Shown: piece by piece, positions 13,634 to 14,888 of the stretch
Layout: every line of letters begins with the position of its first letter
Position numbering within the stretch: the first letter of the stretch is position 1
From: Chth-196 sp044376515
Lineage (GTDB): Bacteria > Verrucomicrobiota > Verrucomicrobiia > Chthoniobacterales > Chthoniobacteraceae
DNA length: 14,888 nucleotides
Reading direction: 5' to 3'
Assembly (NCBI GenBank): GCA_044376515.1
Contig: JBILKV010000102.1
Location: forward strand, 1 to 14,888
Translations under genes and position numbers: made by a program
The notes under the pieces: model-generated
Told to the model about the DNA's origin: nothing
Database searches by the model: none
What the model saw: the letters and a program-made list of their open reading frames with translations, nothing else

Positions 13634-14497
13634 CTACTCGACAAACTCCAGTGCGACGGGTGCTGGGATCAAACCGGCCGCATGGGCGCGGCCCAGGAAC
13701 TCGCGGATCGCCGCCCGGCCGGAATCCCCGTAATCGAGGGTGTAGTCGTTCACGTACATCCCGATGAATTGATCCGCCAGCGCCTCGCCCATGCCACGCC
13801 CCAGCGGCAGCGCGTGCGCCACCCCCGCCGCGCGATTCGTCAACCCGTACTCGATGCTTTCGCGAAGAATGCCGTTGATCTCGCTCCGCTCCGACGGGGC
13901 GAAATCCTTCCGGATCACATTGCCCCCCAGCGGCAGCGGCAGACCCGTCTCGGCCTTCCACCATTCGCCCAAGTCGAGGACCTTCTGAAACCCCTCCATG
14001 GCGTAGGTCAGTTGCCCTTCGTGGATGATGAGGCCTACGTCGGCGCGTCCGGCTGTGACCGCGGCAAAGATCTCGTCAAAGGGAATGACTACGGTCCGGG
14101 CCTCCCCCATGTAGAGCCGCAGGCTCAGGTAGGCGCTCGTCATGAGCCCTGGGACCGCGATGGTTTGGCCCCGCAGCCATTCCAACAGCGCGGCGGGTTC
14201 CGAGGGAAACGCCACGCCCTTACGTACCACCAGCATCGGCCCGTACCCATCGCCCATGCTGGCGCCGCATGGCAGAAGAGCGTACTTGTCGAGCACATAG
14301 GCGTACGCGTGGATGGAGATCGCAGAAATGGCGAGTTCGCCCCGGGTCGCCCGCTCGTTCAGTGTCTGAATGTCCTGAAGGACGTGCTCAAAAGACCAGC
14401 CCCGCATGTCGATCTTGTTTTCGGCGAGGGCGAAAAACATGAAGGCATCGTCCGGATCGGGCGAATGGCCAAGGGAAAGGGCTTCAGTACGGGGCAT
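13634..14497 (-). CDS. mqnD: 1,4-dihydroxy-6-naphthoate synthase (futalosine pathway)
   Basis: This 287-residue cytoplasmic enzyme acts in the futalosine route to menaquinone. It converts cyclic dehypoxanthine futalosine to 1,4-dihydroxy-6-naphthoate. The fold is that of periplasmic-binding proteins. The N-terminal signature LSLGHSPDPDDAFMFFAL is at about 7-24, a substrate-binding stretch ISAISIHAYAYVLDKYALLP at about 57-76, and IIHEGQLTYA at about 157-166 contains H159, which corresponds to the catalytic His of this family. The length fits the family. A longer frame starts at 14575, but its extra 26 residues match nothing in the family, and MPRTEALSLGHSPDPDD is the usual kind of start. No clear Shine-Dalgarno sequence is present. 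Other mqn genes are not in this window, so the pathway is presumably dispersed, as is common. The related MqnA enzyme is a possible confusion, but the HSPDPDDAFMF motif favours MqnD. Confidence 0.92.
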   Translation of the reverse strand: MPRTEALSLGHSPDPDDAFMFFALAENKIDMRGWSFEHVLQDIQTLNERATRGELAISAISIHAYAYVLDKYALLPCGASMGDGYGPMLVVRKGVAFPSEPAALLEWLRGQTIAVPGLMTSAYLSLRLYMGEARTVVIPFDEIFAAVTAGRADVGLIIHEGQLTYAMEGFQKVLDLGEWWKAETGLPLPLGGNVIRKDFAPSERSEINGILRESIEYGLTNRAAGVAHALPLGRGMGEALADQFIGMYVNDYTLDYGDSGRAAIREFLGRAHAAGLIPAPVALEFVE

Positions 14498-14580
14498 AGT
14501 CGATAGCAGTTGGGAGAGAAGGCCGAGCAGAGACTCCAAGAAGCGGAAGGTCTTCTCGGACCGCGGGCACATCAAGACGG

Positions 14581-14597
14581 GCAGGCAGGATGCCTGC
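14581..14597. repeat. REP-like palindrome GCAGGCA-GGA-TGCCTGC
   Basis: A perfect 7-3-7 palindrome lies between gspG and mqnD, 47 bp beyond the gspG stop. Its core matches the inverted pair at 3139-3202, which makes it a third copy of the same dispersed element. No T run follows on the minus strand. It could still protect the 3' end of the gspG message. Confidence 0.6.
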
Positions 14598-14643
14598 GGT
14601 TCCGGGGCAGGGCGGAAGAGACGTCAGGGTCGGAGGGCACAAC

Positions 14644-14888
14644 CTACTGCTTCCTCCAGTTGCCGATGTCGTCGTCTGTGCCGGGGACGCGGTCCTTGCC
14701 GGCGGAAAAGAGGTCGTACCCCTCGGGGTTGCGTTTGCCAGGGGCATTGTACTGGTACTCCATACCCCAGGGGTCGAGGGGGACCTCCTTGAGCAGTTGC
14801 CGCCAGTTGCGGGGCGCGGGAGAAGAGGAGGGCTGCTGCACCAGTGCCTTGAGTCCCTGTTCGCTGGAGGGCGGGAAGCCGTTCATGC
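14644..14888 (-). CDS. gspG: Type II secretion major pseudopilin GspG, C-terminal part (5' end cut)
   Basis: About 81 residues are visible and the gene runs off the right edge. They match the C-terminal globular domain of the T2SS major pseudopilin: PPSSEQGLKALVQQP, then LKEVPLDPWGMEYQYNAPGK and the calcium-site region LFSAGKDRVPGTDDDIGNW. The N-terminal prepilin cleavage site and long hydrophobic helix, which complete GspG proteins of about 140 residues carry, should lie beyond the edge. The ATG at 14886 is therefore unlikely to be the true start. GspG subunits polymerise into the periplasmic pseudopilus that pushes exoproteins through the secretin. In PVC-group genomes many stand-alone GspG-like proteins exist, so a full T2SS locus next door cannot be assumed. 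It ends 146 bp before mqnD on the same strand. Confidence 0.87.
   Translation of the reverse strand, partial: MNGFPPSSEQGLKALVQQPSSSPAPRNWRQLLKEVPLDPWGMEYQYNAPGKRNPEGYDLFSAGKDRVPGTDDDIGNWRKQ

Noticed and set aside
1..14888. Insertion sequence, prophage, defence island or biosynthetic cluster
   Set aside because: No transposase, integrase, phage structural, nuclease-helicase or synthase genes were seen. The gene set is regulatory, envelope and housekeeping.

Overview
The window reads as a chromosomal stretch of a Gram-negative bacterium of high G+C content, most likely a Verrucomicrobiota or other PVC-group member. The pointers are a large TolC-type lipoprotein with the N-terminus seen in that group, a Porin_5-like porin, a futalosine-pathway menaquinone enzyme (MqnD), a type II secretion pseudopilin, and short dispersed hairpins built on GCAGGCATCCTGCC. 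The assignment is inference from family knowledge; no rRNA or other phylogenetic marker is present.

Layout. (1) 1-577, minus: an ECF sigma factor, cut by the left edge. (2) 578-980: a divergent intergenic region with two hairpins and an 18-bp perfect inverted repeat that can also be read as a Pho-box-like direct repeat. (3) 981-3093, plus: a PhoB-type response regulator and a PhoR-type histidine kinase, 16 bp apart. (4) 3094-3469: no gene, a pair of inverted REP-like hairpin units and other small stems. (5) 3470-4555, minus: an exported metallo-beta-lactamase-fold hydrolase, divergent from (6) 4763-10891, plus: a three-gene efflux operon, TolC-like lipoprotein, MacA/HlyD-like adaptor and MacB-like ABC transporter. 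(7) 10903-11012: ten tandem copies of an 11-bp repeat directly after macB. (8) 10995-11441, minus: a tandem-CDGSH iron-sulfur protein and a 51-residue membrane ORF whose stop codon lies inside the repeat array. (9) 11442-12198: a 757-bp gap with an AT-rich island, a hairpin and a porin promoter region. (10) 12199-13521, plus: an outer-membrane porin with a strong terminator. (11) 13634-14497, minus: MqnD. (12) 14644-14888, minus: the C-terminal part of a GspG pseudopilin, cut by the right edge.

How the genes fit together. The sigma factor and PhoBR are regulators, and PhoBR probably senses phosphate limitation. The tolC-macA-macB genes overlap or abut and would form one envelope-spanning pump with an MBL enzyme transcribed away from it. 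The porin differs from its neighbours in base composition, has its own promoter and terminator, and looks like an abundant, independently expressed protein. No new multi-gene defence or mobile system is evident. The most unusual items are the 11-bp array that ends a small membrane ORF, the porin leader with a distant Shine-Dalgarno sequence, and the candidate Pho-type operator.
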